Below, one piece after another: positions 36,161 through 44,302 of a DNA stretch of 64,000 bases (positions within the stretch are counted from its first letter, which is position 1; each line of letters begins with the position of its first letter). The stretch is taken from NCBI RefSeq assembly GCF_001402875.1, contig NZ_CP012946.1:660001-724000 (forward strand). The letters run 5' to 3'. Origin of the DNA: Blastochloris viridis (GTDB lineage Bacteria > Pseudomonadota > Alphaproteobacteria > Rhizobiales > Xanthobacteraceae). The notes beneath the pieces were generated by a model. The model worked only from the letters and a program-made list of their open reading frames with translations. It did not search any database and was not told the origin of the DNA. The position numbers were made by a program, and so were the translations under genes.

Positions 36161-36182
36161 GCCCGCCGGCGGACCGGCGGGC
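36161..36182 (-). terminator. Hairpin downstream of rpoH
   Basis: GCCCGCCGG-CGGA-CCGGCGGGC, perfect 9-bp stem, about 36 nt past the rpoH stop on the minus strand. The U-tract is poor, so this is a weak or factor-assisted terminator. Confidence 0.5.
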
Positions 36183-36217
36183 GACCAGGGCAGGGGCTTT
36201 GAGAACCGGTCAATCAA

Positions 36218-37114
36218 TCAGGCGGTCGGCGCCAGCGTGCGCGGCTGTTCCAGCGCGCGCACCCGCGCCAGCACCGCTTCCTGCACCTTCTCAAACGCGC
36301 GGACCTCGATCTGGCGGACGCGCTCGCGGCTGACGCCGAACTCCTCGGCCAGCTCCTCGAGCGTGATCGGGTTCTCGGCCAGGCGGCGCGCCTCGAAGAT
36401 GCGGCGCTCGCGCGGGTTCAGCACGTCCATCGCGCCTTTCAGCGCGGCGCGGCGGGAGTCGAACTCCTCGCTCTCGACCAGCACGGTTTCCTGGTTGGCG
36501 CTTTCGTCGACCAGCCAGTCCTGCCATTCGGAGCCGCCCTCGCCATCGTCGCGCAGCGGCGCGTTGAGCGAGGCGTCGCCGGCGAGGCGGCGGTTCATCT
36601 CGACCACCTCGCGCTCCTCGACGCCGAGGCGCTTGGCGATCAGCTTGACCTGGTCGGGCCTGAGGTCGCCGTCCTCGATCGCCGAGATGCGTCCCTTGGC
36701 CTTGCGCAGGTTGAAGAACAGCTTCTTCTGCGCCGCGGTGGTGCCCATTTTCACCAACGACCACGAACGCAGGATGTATTCTTGAATCGCCGCCTTGATC
36801 CACCACATTGCGTAGGTGGCAAGACGAAAGCCCTTGTCGGGCTCGAAGCGTTTGACCGCCTGCATCAGTCCGACGTTGCCCTCGGACACCACTTCGGAGA
36901 TCGGCAGGCCATAGCCGCGATATCCCATGGCGATCTTGGCCACCAATCGCAGGTGGCTGGTGACAAGCTTGTGGGCGGCGTCGGTGTCACCATGCTCGCG
37001 CCAGGATTTGGCGAGCATGTACTCTTCCTGCGGCTCCAACATCGGGAAGCGGCGGATTTCGTCGAGATAGCGCGACAGGCCGCCTTCGGCAGTGAGAGAT
37101 GGTATCTGGGCCAT
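36218..37114 (-). CDS. rpoH: RNA polymerase heat-shock sigma factor RpoH
   Basis: 298 residues. Sigma-70 family group 3, RpoH subgroup: region 2 reads HLRLVAKIAMGYRGYGLPISEVVSEGNVGLMQAVKRFEPDKGFRLATYAMWWIKAAIQEYI, with QKKLFFNLRK (RpoH box) just after. Region 4 ends with ITLEELAEEFGVSRERVRQIEVRAFEKVQ. N-terminal LSRYLDEIRRFPMLEPQEEYMLA is typical. It lies 108 bp after the RluA-type gene on the same strand, an order also seen in other Rhizobiales. Alphaproteobacteria often have two rpoH genes. Confidence 0.96.
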   Translation of the reverse strand: MAQIPSLTAEGGLSRYLDEIRRFPMLEPQEEYMLAKSWREHGDTDAAHKLVTSHLRLVAKIAMGYRGYGLPISEVVSEGNVGLMQAVKRFEPDKGFRLATYAMWWIKAAIQEYILRSWSLVKMGTTAAQKKLFFNLRKAKGRISAIEDGDLRPDQVKLIAKRLGVEEREVVEMNRRLAGDASLNAPLRDDGEGGSEWQDWLVDESANQETVLVESEEFDSRRAALKGAMDVLNPRERRIFEARRLAENPITLEELAEEFGVSRERVRQIEVRAFEKVQEAVLARVRALEQPRTLAPTA

Positions 37115-37222
37115 CGGAGTGCGCCCTCCTCAGCATTGCGGGCTCCCCGAGCGGGCGAGCCCTCGGGTGGCCGCGTCACGGCGCCGACCACGGTTGGACT
37201 CTATCGGCCCCTATAGCGGGGA

Positions 37223-38254
37223 TCAAATTACGCTTTCGTCAGTTTTCGCCAATGCCCGACGCAAACCGGCGAGGTCTTGCGGGAGTTCCGCCGTAAATTC
37301 GATAAATTCACCGCTGCTCGGGTGAGCAAAGCCCAAGCAGGTGGCGTGGAGCGCTTGGCGGCGCAGGCTTTCTAGACATGTGCGCGCCTCCGGCGGCAGC
37401 AGTCCCGCCTTGGTGCGAAAGCCGGCGCCGTACGTCGCATCGCCCAGCAGCGGGTGGCCGATGTGTGCCATATGGACACGAATCTGATGGGTGCGTCCGG
37501 TTTCCAGCCGGCACTCCAACAAGCTCGCCACTGGTCGGCCGTCGGTGCCGGCATAGCTTTCGATCAGCCGCCAGTGCGTCACTGCCCAGCGCCCGTTGGG
37601 GCGGACCGCGATCTTCTCGCGGTTCCTCGGGTCGCGGTCGAGCGGAGCGTCGACGCTGCCGGAGGGCAGCGCCGGGCAGCCCCACACGAAGGCGAGGTAG
37701 GCGCGGGTGAAGCCGCCGCTGCGGCCGTGGTCGGCGAACTGGGCGGCGAGCCGGCGGTGGGCACGGTCGGTCTTGGCCACCACCAACAGGCCCGAGGTGT
37801 CCTTGTCGAGGCGGTGGACGATGCCCGGCCGCGCCACCCCGCCGATGCCGGACAGGCTGGCGCCGCAATGGGCGATCAGGGCGTTGACCAGGGTGCCGGT
37901 GGCGTTGCCGGCGGCGGGGTGGACCACCAGCCCGGCCGGCTTGTTGAGCACGATGAGGGCGGCGTCCTCGAACACGATGTCGAGCGGGATGGTCTCCGGC
38001 GCCGGAACGGGGTCGGTCGGCGGCGGCACCGCCACCACCACCCGCCCGCCTGAATTGACCCTGACGCTGGGGTCCACTACCAATCGGCCGTCGACCGTCA
38101 CGGCTTCGGCCAGGATCAGCGCCTTGAGCCGCGAGCGGCTGAAGGCGGGCAGGCGGTCGGCGAGCAGGCGGTCGAGCCGGCTGCCGGCATCGGTATCGGC
38201 GATCGTCAGTTCGATCCGCTCCGTTTCGGTCGGCCGGGGCGTCGTCTCGCTCAT
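37223..38254 (-). CDS. rluD: RluA-family 23S rRNA pseudouridine synthase
   Basis: 343 residues. ATG 38254 (MSETTPRPTETERIELTIAD) is chosen; an earlier ATG at 38296 would overlap the divergent gene. N-terminal S4 RNA-binding domain (about 15-80; GSRLDRLLADRLPAFSRSRLKALILAEAVTVDG) is followed by the synthase with catalytic Asp in GIVHRLDKDTSGLLVVAKT and the closing RLETGRTHQIRVHMAHIGHPLLGD. RluD-like by architecture; the exact 23S sites are not fixed by sequence alone. Confidence 0.93.
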   Translation of the reverse strand: MSETTPRPTETERIELTIADTDAGSRLDRLLADRLPAFSRSRLKALILAEAVTVDGRLVVDPSVRVNSGGRVVVAVPPPTDPVPAPETIPLDIVFEDAALIVLNKPAGLVVHPAAGNATGTLVNALIAHCGASLSGIGGVARPGIVHRLDKDTSGLLVVAKTDRAHRRLAAQFADHGRSGGFTRAYLAFVWGCPALPSGSVDAPLDRDPRNREKIAVRPNGRWAVTHWRLIESYAGTDGRPVASLLECRLETGRTHQIRVHMAHIGHPLLGDATYGAGFRTKAGLLPPEARTCLESLRRQALHATCLGFAHPSSGEFIEFTAELPQDLAGLRRALAKTDESVI

Positions 38255-38294
38255 TGGCTCGGTTTTCCGCTTCTTTTCAATCGGTTCTGGTCTC

Positions 38295-38636
38295 ATGACA
38301 TCCACGCCCGACCACGAGGTTCCGCTCACTCCGGAGCAGGAGAAGCTGGTGTCGCGGATGCGCCGGCTGTCGCAACTGTCGGCGCTGATCATGGTGCTCG
38401 GCGCCGGCGCAGTGTTCAGCGTCATCGGCTATCGCCTTTTCACCGCGCCGAAAAGCACCTCGGCGTATGCCGACGTTACCGCGACGCTGCCGAAAGGCGC
38501 CAGGATCGTGTCGACCGCGGTGGCCGAGCAACTTCTGGTGGTAACGGTCGAGATGAACGGCGCGCTGGAGGTGCGGACCTTCGCGCTCGACAGCATGAAG
38601 CCAGCCGGCCGGCTGCGCTTCGCCTCGGAGCCGTAA
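38295..38636 (+). CDS. Small single-pass membrane protein (DUF6476-like)
   Basis: 113 residues, one membrane helix (LSQLSALIMVLGAGAVFSVIGYRLF, about 28-52). A short acidic N-terminus and a beta-rich C-terminal domain follow (GARIVSTAVAEQLLVVTVEMNGALEVRTFALDS). It starts 40 bp from the divergent RluA-type gene, a pairing I recall for DUF6476 proteins. Function unknown. Confidence 0.8.
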   Translation: MTSTPDHEVPLTPEQEKLVSRMRRLSQLSALIMVLGAGAVFSVIGYRLFTAPKSTSAYADVTATLPKGARIVSTAVAEQLLVVTVEMNGALEVRTFALDSMKPAGRLRFASEP

Positions 38637-38969
38637 TCCCGTTCGGCCGACGCAGCGGCCGCGTCGTCACCGGCTACCGGAAATCCGGTGCTCGACCACT
38701 GGGTTTCGGCACCGGTTCGCTCGATCATGACCTGATGGCGGCGGCAGCAGCAGCCGGCCGTTGGTTCCGCTGGCGGATTTTCGTGAAGCCATTGATTTCA
38801 GGCAAGAAAATCTGCGAGCCTCAACAGCGCATGCGTCAGCATCCGCGGCCGTTGGGATGAATGGCAGTTCCATACTCTACGTCCGGCATCGTTTGCCCGC
38901 GCTTATTGGGCAAACGTCGGCTCGAATGCTGGCATGGGAGGGAAGTGGCCTCTAAGGCCTTGATTTTAT
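38637..38969. other. Gap left of tRNA-Glu carrying one flank repeat
   Basis: No gene is seen. 38761-38860 is the left copy of the repeat that also lies beyond the right end of the polysaccharide island. Confidence 0.5.
38761..38860 (+). repeat. Island-flanking repeat, left copy
   Basis: Shares with 53165-53288, in the same orientation and order: GGTTCCG, GTGAAxC, TGATTTC, CTGCGAG, TCAAC, then GCATCCGxGGCCGTTGGGA ending TGA. The left copy lacks the 33-bp tandem expansion seen on the right. Confidence 0.7.
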
Positions 38970-39045
38970 TGGCGCTCCCTAGGGGACTCGAACCCCTGTT
39001 TTCGCCGTGAGAGGGCGACGTCCTAGACCGCTAGACGAAGGGAGC
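38970..39045 (-). tRNA. tRNA-Glu(CTC)
   Basis: Minus strand: acceptor GCTCCCT / AGGGAGC, discriminator G and encoded CCA. Anticodon stem TCGCC / GGCGA encloses CTCTCAC, giving anticodon CTC. T-loop GGTTCGAGTCC is normal. Length 76 nt. It stands at the left edge of the polysaccharide island. Confidence 0.95.
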
Positions 39046-39143
39046 CGCTCGCGGTTCGGTCGATATAGCTGCGTTGCTGCGAGGCTGCAACACCGTTTCC
39101 GCAAACCGGCTTGCGATCCCCACAGGGACATCAAGGCTGCCGC

Positions 39144-39165
39144 GGGGGGGGGGGGGGGGGGGGGG
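39144..39165 (+). repeat. Homopolymer of 22 G
   Basis: Uninterrupted run of 22 guanines between tRNA-Glu and the polysaccharide genes, followed by AACATG. It lies in no supported gene. The exact count is prone to assembly error. Confidence 0.85.
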
Positions 39166-39700
39166 AACATGCAGCGGCGGCCGCGCCGGCCGCCAATCCC
39201 GGCCGGCCAAGTGGAAATCACCCGCGGAGGCGGCAAGGCGCAACGACTCAGGCCTCGCTTTTTTCGGCGGCCGGCGACGAAACTGCGGCCTGATATACTG
39301 CGACGCCGACGAAATCCCCTGTGCTGACGATCTGTCGGCGCAAGCACAAGGCGGATTCCTTCGGAGACGCGGTCTATAAATTGCCGCTACGTGACGTCAT
39401 CGGTTCCACGCTACCCCCGTTGTGGCAATAATCACACATTCGGGACGCGCTGGGCATAATCAAGGGTTGCTTTGGCCCGCTGCGCTGGCGGGACGCCGTG
39501 CCATGCACTAGCATTCCGCCAGCGCCGTCGAAGGGGAAAATGGGTGGGTCTGGATGTGGCGAGCCAAGTGGGCCGAGACGGTCTGCTGGGGTCACTAAGT
39601 CGTTGGAAAAATTGACCTTCCGGCCTATGATCCCCTGAGGCGGCCCCGCGTGCGGGTGGTGGCACTCGGTATTTTCGACGGCAGCCTTTCGGAGCAAACC
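39166..39700. other. Leader region of the polysaccharide island
   Basis: No gene is supported; frames here are short or are shadows. The right half looks AT-richer than the flanking chromosome and holds a good promoter candidate at 39603-39631. Confidence 0.5.
39603..39631 (+). promoter_or_regulatory. Probable sigma-70 promoter of the sugar operon
   Basis: TTGGAA (39603-39608), 17-nt spacer, TATGAT (39626-39631). It would give a leader of about 60 nt before rfbF. Four of six and five of six consensus bases. Confidence 0.5.
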
Positions 39701-40471
39701 ATGAAAGCAGTCCTTTTGGCCGGTGGCCTGGGAACCAGGCTTGCGGAGGAAACCAACGTCAGGCCAAAGCCCATGGTTGAAATCGGCGGAAAGCCGATTT
39801 TGTGGCATATTATGAAGACGTACACCGCTCACGGCATCACAGACTTCGTGATCTGCCTCGGCTACAAGGGTTATATAATCAAAGAGTATTTTCGGAATTA
39901 TTTCCTGCACACATCGAATGTCACCTTTGATATTCGTAACAACAAGATGGAAGTTCATCACGCCGAGAGCGAGCCCTGGCGGGTGACGCTGGTCGAAACC
40001 GGCGAGGCCACCCAGATCGGCGGCCGCATCAAGCGAATCCTGCCTTATATCGGCGATGACGACGCGTTCTGCCTGACTTATGGCGACGGCCTCGGCGACG
40101 TCGATATCGCTGCTTCCATTGCGTACCATCGCAAGGAGGGCCGCCTCGCCACCGTCACCGCGGTGCAGCCGCCCGGCCGGTTCGGTGCGCTCAAGCTCGA
40201 CGGCAGCCGGGTGACCGGGTTCCAGGAGAAGCCGCTGGGCGATGGCGGCTGGATCAACGGCGGCTTCTTCGTGCTGTCACCCAAGGTCGGCGAGTATATC
40301 GAAGGCGATTTGACCGTTTGGGAGCGCGAGCCGATGGAGCGTCTCGCCGACGAGGGACAGCTTTCGGCGTGGTTTCATCATGGCTTCTGGCAGCCGATGG
40401 ACACGTTGCGCGATCGCAGTTACCTCGAAGGGTTGTGGACGTCCGGCAAGGCGCCCTGGAAGAACTGGTAA
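39701..40471 (+). CDS. rfbF: Glucose-1-phosphate cytidylyltransferase-like nucleotidyltransferase
   Basis: 256 residues; forms CDP-glucose from CTP and glucose-1-phosphate in the cytoplasm. Nucleotide-binding N-terminus [39 protein letters not shown] fits RfbF, as do [16 protein letters not shown] and the C-terminal [31 protein letters not shown] lies 8 nt before ATG. The usual partner, CDP-glucose 4,6-dehydratase (rfbG), is not next to it; instead come an SDR and an RfbC-like epimerase. Either the end product differs from CDP-3,6-dideoxyhexose or the missing step is elsewhere. Confidence 0.92.
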   Translation: MKAVLLAGGLGTRLAEETNVRPKPMVEIGGKPILWHIMKTYTAHGITDFVICLGYKGYIIKEYFRNYFLHTSNVTFDIRNNKMEVHHAESEPWRVTLVETGEATQIGGRIKRILPYIGDDDAFCLTYGDGLGDVDIAASIAYHRKEGRLATVTAVQPPGRFGALKLDGSRVTGFQEKPLGDGGWINGGFFVLSPKVGEYIEGDLTVWEREPMERLADEGQLSAWFHHGFWQPMDTLRDRSYLEGLWTSGKAPWKNW

Positions 40472-40487
40472 TAAAAGGCACTATGCC

Positions 40488-41537
40488 ATGCGTGTACTGA
40501 TCACCGGCAACATGGGCTATGTCGGCCCCGTGCTCGCCCGGTTCCTCAAGGCAAACGACGCCAGCGTCGAAATCATCGGGTTCGATGCCGGCTTCTTCGG
40601 CCATTCCCTCACCGGCGCGGAGTCGCTGCCGGAGACGGTGCTGGCCCGGCAGTATTTCGGCGACGTGCGCGAATTTCCCGAAGAGTTGCTGGCCGGCGTC
40701 GACGGCGTGGTTCACCTCGCCGCGGTGTCGAACGATCCGATGGGCAAGGAATTCGAGGAGGTCACCGCCGCAATCAACCGCGATGCCAGCGTGCGCATCG
40801 CCAAGCTGGCGGCCAAGGCCGGGGTGAAGAACTTCGTGTTCGCCTCGTCGTGCTCGATGTACGGGGCGGCGGACGGCGGGCCGCGCAAGGAAACCGACCC
40901 CACCAATCCGCTCACCGCCTATGCCCGCTCCAAGATCGGCACCGAGGAGGACCTTCGCGGAGCCGATCTCGGCGGCATGGTGTTCACCAGCCTGCGCTTC
41001 GCCACCGCCTGCGGCATGTCCGACCGGCTGCGGCTCGACCTGGTGCTCAACGATTTCGTCGCCTGCGCGGTGACGTCGGGCGAGATCACGGTGCTGAGCG
41101 ACGGCACGCCGTGGCGACCGCTGATCGACGTCGAGGACATGGCGCGGGCGATTTCCTGGGCGGTCCGCCGCCCGGCCGGCAATGGCGGGGCGTGGCTCGC
41201 CGTCAATGCCGGCCGCAGCGAGAACAATTACCAGGTGCGCGACCTCGCCGAGTCGGTGGCGCGCCACGTGCCCGGGACCAAGGTGTCGATCAACACCGAT
41301 GCGCCGCCGGACAAGCGCTCCTATCAGGTCGACTTCTCGCTGTTCAAATCGCTGGCGCCGAACAACCTGCCGCAGGTGTCGCTCGACCAGTCGATCCAAC
41401 GGCTGCTCGCCGGGTTCGCGCGCATGACGTTCGCCGACTCCGATTTCCGCAACTCCCCCTACATGCGCCTCAATACGCTGCGAAGGCACATGGCGGCCGG
41501 CAGGCTTGCCAGCGATCTGCGCTGGACGGTGACGTGA
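40488..41537 (+). CDS. NAD-dependent sugar epimerase/dehydratase (SDR)
   Basis: 349 residues. Extended SDR: Rossmann motif ITGNMGYVGPVLARFL (GxxGxxG) near residue 7, catalytic YARSK (YxxxK) and SSCSMYGAADGG for the Ser of the active site. The C-terminal part (WRPLIDVEDMARAISWAV, VNAGRSENNYQVRDLAE) is that of sugar-nucleotide epimerases or dehydratases. It lies 17 nt after rfbF with GGCAC before the ATG, so both probably act on the same CDP-sugar. The precise reaction cannot be read from the sequence. Confidence 0.88.
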   Translation: MRVLITGNMGYVGPVLARFLKANDASVEIIGFDAGFFGHSLTGAESLPETVLARQYFGDVREFPEELLAGVDGVVHLAAVSNDPMGKEFEEVTAAINRDASVRIAKLAAKAGVKNFVFASSCSMYGAADGGPRKETDPTNPLTAYARSKIGTEEDLRGADLGGMVFTSLRFATACGMSDRLRLDLVLNDFVACAVTSGEITVLSDGTPWRPLIDVEDMARAISWAVRRPAGNGGAWLAVNAGRSENNYQVRDLAESVARHVPGTKVSINTDAPPDKRSYQVDFSLFKSLAPNNLPQVSLDQSIQRLLAGFARMTFADSDFRNSPYMRLNTLRRHMAAGRLASDLRWTVT

Positions 41538-41538
41538 G

Positions 41539-42102
41539 ATGAAGTTTTTGCCGACACCCCTGAACGGCGCCTACACCATCGAGCTGGAGAAGCGCGGCGA
41601 CGACCGCGGCTTCTTCGCCCGCTTCTTCTGCGAAAAGGAGTTCGCGCAGGCCGGGCTCGAGACTCGCTTCGTGCAGATCAACACCTCGCTGTCGGGCAAG
41701 AAGGGCACGCTGCGCGGCATGCACTACCAGCTGCCACCGGCGGCGGAGGTGAAGGTGGTGCGCTGCCTGCGCGGCGCGCTCTATGACGTGATCGTCGACC
41801 TCAGGGCCGGCTCGCCGAGCTTCGGCAAATGGTTTGGCGCCGAGCTGAGCGCCGAGAACCGCACCATGATGTACGTGCCGCGCGGCTTCGCCCACGGCTT
41901 CGTCACCCTCACCGACGACGTCGAGGCGCTCTATCTGGTTTCCGCGTTCTATGCGCCGGAGGCTGAGCGCGGCGCGCGCTGGAACGACCCCGCCATCGGC
42001 ATCGAATGGCCGGTCGAGCCGGCCGAGCTGTCCGACAAGGACCGCAATTGGCCCGATCTCGACCCGCAGTTCCATGGCTTCGAGCTGATGCGGGGGGCGT
42101 GA
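41539..42102 (+). CDS. dTDP-4-dehydrorhamnose 3,5-epimerase family (RfbC-like) cupin
   Basis: 187 residues, cupin fold. Catalytic His in LRGMHYQLPPAAEVKVVRCLRGALYDVIVDLR, and the second half MMYVPRGFAHGFVTLTDDVEALYLVSAFYAPEAERGARWNDP is diagnostic of the RmlC family. It begins 1 nt after the previous stop and its own stop overlaps the next start (TGATG), so four genes are tightly coupled. Acts on a nucleotide 4-keto-sugar; with rfbF upstream the nucleotide may be CDP rather than dTDP. Confidence 0.92.
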   Translation: MKFLPTPLNGAYTIELEKRGDDRGFFARFFCEKEFAQAGLETRFVQINTSLSGKKGTLRGMHYQLPPAAEVKVVRCLRGALYDVIVDLRAGSPSFGKWFGAELSAENRTMMYVPRGFAHGFVTLTDDVEALYLVSAFYAPEAERGARWNDPAIGIEWPVEPAELSDKDRNWPDLDPQFHGFELMRGA

Positions 42103-43016
42103 TGCGGGTTCTGCTCACCGGCGCCAGTTCCTTCACCGGATACTGGTTCGCTCGCCTGCTGACGGAGGCGGGCCACCAGGTCGTCGCGCCGCTGCGCAAC
42201 ACGGTGGCGGCGTACGCCGAGGGCGTGCGCGGCGAGCGGGTGCGCCGGCTTGCCGGCTTTGCCGAGATCGTCGAGGATTGCGCGTTCGGCTCGCCCCGCT
42301 TCATCGATCTGGCGCGGCGCGGCTTCGAGGTGCTCTGCCATCACGCCGCGCAGGTCGGCGATTATCGCAGCCCGGATTTCGACATCGCCGCGGCGCTCGC
42401 CGCCAACACGCTGAACCTGCGGGCGGTGCTGGCGGAGGGCGCGTTCAAGGGCGTGGTGCTCACCGGCAGCGTGTTCGAGAACGGCGAGGGCGCCGGCAAC
42501 GCGCCGCTGGTGGCGTTCTCGCCCTACGGCCTGTCGAAGGCGCTCACCGCGCAGGTGGTGGAGCATCGCTGCCGCGAGGCCGGGGTCGGCTACGGCAAGT
42601 TCGTCATTCCGAACCCGTTCGGGCCGCTGGAGGAGCCGCGCTTCTGCGCCTATCTGGTGCGCACCTGGAGGGCGGGCGAGGTCGCCAAGGTCAACACCCC
42701 GGCCTATATCCGCGATAACATCCACGTTCGGCTGCTGGCGCTGGCCTATGTGCGCTACGCCGAGGAGGTGGCGGCCGGCCGGGCCGGCGCCAAGCTCAAT
42801 CCGTCCGGCTATGTCGAGGCACAGGGCGTGTTCGCCGAGCGCTTCGCCCGCGAGATGCGCGGCCGCCTCGGCCTTGCCTGCGGGCTCGACCTCGCGCGCC
42901 AGACCGAGTTTGCCGAGCCGGTGATGCGAATCAACACCGACCCGGCGGCGCTGTACGTCTCGGGCTGGGACGAGCGCGCGGCGTGGGACGAGGTGGCGGA
43001 GGGATACCGGGCATGA
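42102..43016 (+). CDS. NAD-dependent epimerase/dehydratase (SDR), second copy
   Basis: 304 residues. MRVLLTGASSFTGYWFARLL gives the GxxGxxG loop, TGSVFENGEG supplies the active-site Ser region and SPYGLSKAL the YxxxK motif. The C-terminal half (IPNPFGPLEEPRFCAYLVRTW, NTPAYIRDNIHVRLLA) fits 4-ketoreductase-type sugar SDRs. It overlaps the preceding stop and the next start by a few bases. It likely reduces the 4-keto-sugar produced upstream. Confidence 0.87.
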   Translation: MRVLLTGASSFTGYWFARLLTEAGHQVVAPLRNTVAAYAEGVRGERVRRLAGFAEIVEDCAFGSPRFIDLARRGFEVLCHHAAQVGDYRSPDFDIAAALAANTLNLRAVLAEGAFKGVVLTGSVFENGEGAGNAPLVAFSPYGLSKALTAQVVEHRCREAGVGYGKFVIPNPFGPLEEPRFCAYLVRTWRAGEVAKVNTPAYIRDNIHVRLLALAYVRYAEEVAAGRAGAKLNPSGYVEAQGVFAERFAREMRGRLGLACGLDLARQTEFAEPVMRINTDPAALYVSGWDERAAWDEVAEGYRA

Positions 43017-44299
43017 CCACGGTCGCCTTCATGCCCGCCAAGGGAACCAGTGCGCGGATCGAGAACAAGAATCTCCGCATCCTCGACGGCGAGTTGCTGT
43101 TCAAGCGCAAGCTGCGGCAACTGCTCGACTGTCCGGGCATCGACCTTGTCTGCCTCGACACCGAGAGCGACGATCTCGCCGCGCTGGCGAGCGAGTTGCC
43201 GGTCCGGCGGCTGAAGCGCCCGGTGTCGTTGGCGACCAACGCCGCTGATGGCCACGACATGTTCGCCTGGGAATGCGCGCAGGTCGAGGCGGACATCTAC
43301 ATTCAGTCGTTGTGCACCGCGCCGTTCGTGACCGCGGCGACGGTGTCGCGAGCGCTGTCGGCGCTGAAGCAATCGCCCGAGCACGATTCGCTGGTGGCGG
43401 TGTCGCGGGCGAAGCAGTATCTTTGGCGCGACGGCGAACCGGTTTACGGGCGCGGACGCATTCCGAACAGCGTCGACTTGCCCGAGGCCGTCGTCGAGGC
43501 GATGTCGCTTTACATCGTGCGGGGCGAGGTGGCGCGCGCCGGCAAGCGGTTCGGAACGAACCCGCTCTTGTTTGCGCTGGATCCGACCGAGCAGATCGAC
43601 GTCAACTGGCCGGAAGACCTGGTGCTGGCGGAGACCGTCGCCGCCGGCGAGCGGGCGCGCGAGAACCTCGCGCTGACGGCGCTGGCGCCCTATCTCACCT
43701 CGTCGCTTCTCTCCGACATCACCCGCGAACTCGGCCTTGCCCAGGCGCTGCCGCGCGAGATCTCCGGGGCGGGCCGCTTTTTCGGCCGCGCCAAGACGCT
43801 GCAACTCGACGCGGTGGGCGAAGGCGATTCCTGGCACGGCATCTATGACGCGCTGAAATCCTACGATTTCGTGCGGCCGGGCGACGTCATCACCGTCGAG
43901 AACAAGGTGCGCGACCACGCCTATTTCGGCGAACTCAACGCGCAGATCGCCATGCGCTCTGGCGCGGTCGGTGCGGTGATCGACGGTGTCACCCGCGACG
44001 TGGAGGCGGTGCGCCGGCTCGGGTTCGCGGTGTTCGCCAGGGGCAACCATTGCCTCGACATCAAGTTCAAGGGCGTGCTGCGCGCGATGAACCTGCCGAT
44101 TGCCATAGGTGGCGTGGCCATCTGCAACGGCGACTACATTTTCGCCGACGCCGACGGCGTCGTCGTCATTCCCCGCGAGAAGTGGCCGGAGGTCCGGGCG
44201 GCGGCGCTGCGCGGCATCGAAAAGGAATGGCGGGTCGGGATGTCGGTCGCGCTGGGACGGCCGGCGATGGAGATTTTCGAGACGGTGGGGGAGTTTTGA
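43013..44299 (+). CDS. Fusion of a CMP-sugar-type cytidylyltransferase with an RraA-like aldolase domain
   Basis: 428 residues; the ATG overlaps the previous gene by four bases. Residues 1 to ~215 are a NeuA/KdsB-like nucleotidyltransferase: FMPAKGTSARIENKNLRIL corresponds to the PARGGSKRIxxKN loop, then SLCTAPFVTAATVSRAL. Residues ~250-420 are RraA-like: SGAVGAVIDGVTRDVEAVRR followed by LGFAVFARG and the end block FADADGVVVIPREKWPEV, keeping the Gly, Asp, Arg-Asp residues that bind metal and 2-keto acid in HMG/CHA aldolases. I do not recall a described enzyme with this fusion. Joint production and CMP-activation of a 2-keto-deoxy sugar acid is a reasonable inference. Confidence 0.85.
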   Translation: MTTVAFMPAKGTSARIENKNLRILDGELLFKRKLRQLLDCPGIDLVCLDTESDDLAALASELPVRRLKRPVSLATNAADGHDMFAWECAQVEADIYIQSLCTAPFVTAATVSRALSALKQSPEHDSLVAVSRAKQYLWRDGEPVYGRGRIPNSVDLPEAVVEAMSLYIVRGEVARAGKRFGTNPLLFALDPTEQIDVNWPEDLVLAETVAAGERARENLALTALAPYLTSSLLSDITRELGLAQALPREISGAGRFFGRAKTLQLDAVGEGDSWHGIYDALKSYDFVRPGDVITVENKVRDHAYFGELNAQIAMRSGAVGAVIDGVTRDVEAVRRLGFAVFARGNHCLDIKFKGVLRAMNLPIAIGGVAICNGDYIFADADGVVVIPREKWPEVRAAALRGIEKEWRVGMSVALGRPAMEIFETVGEF

Positions 44300-44302
44300 G
44301 CG

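Noticed and set aside
38970..39045. Prophage or integrative element attached at tRNA-Glu
   Set aside because: No integrase gene and no duplicate of the tRNA 3' end was seen at the right side of the island.
39007..39379. Small proteins encoded across the poly-G tract
   Set aside because: The frames would contain a run of seven glycines and differ in every frame; no ribosome binding site or homology is apparent.
39374..40129. 251-residue minus-strand frame opposite rfbF
   Set aside because: Mostly antisense of the well-supported cytidylyltransferase; no motif.
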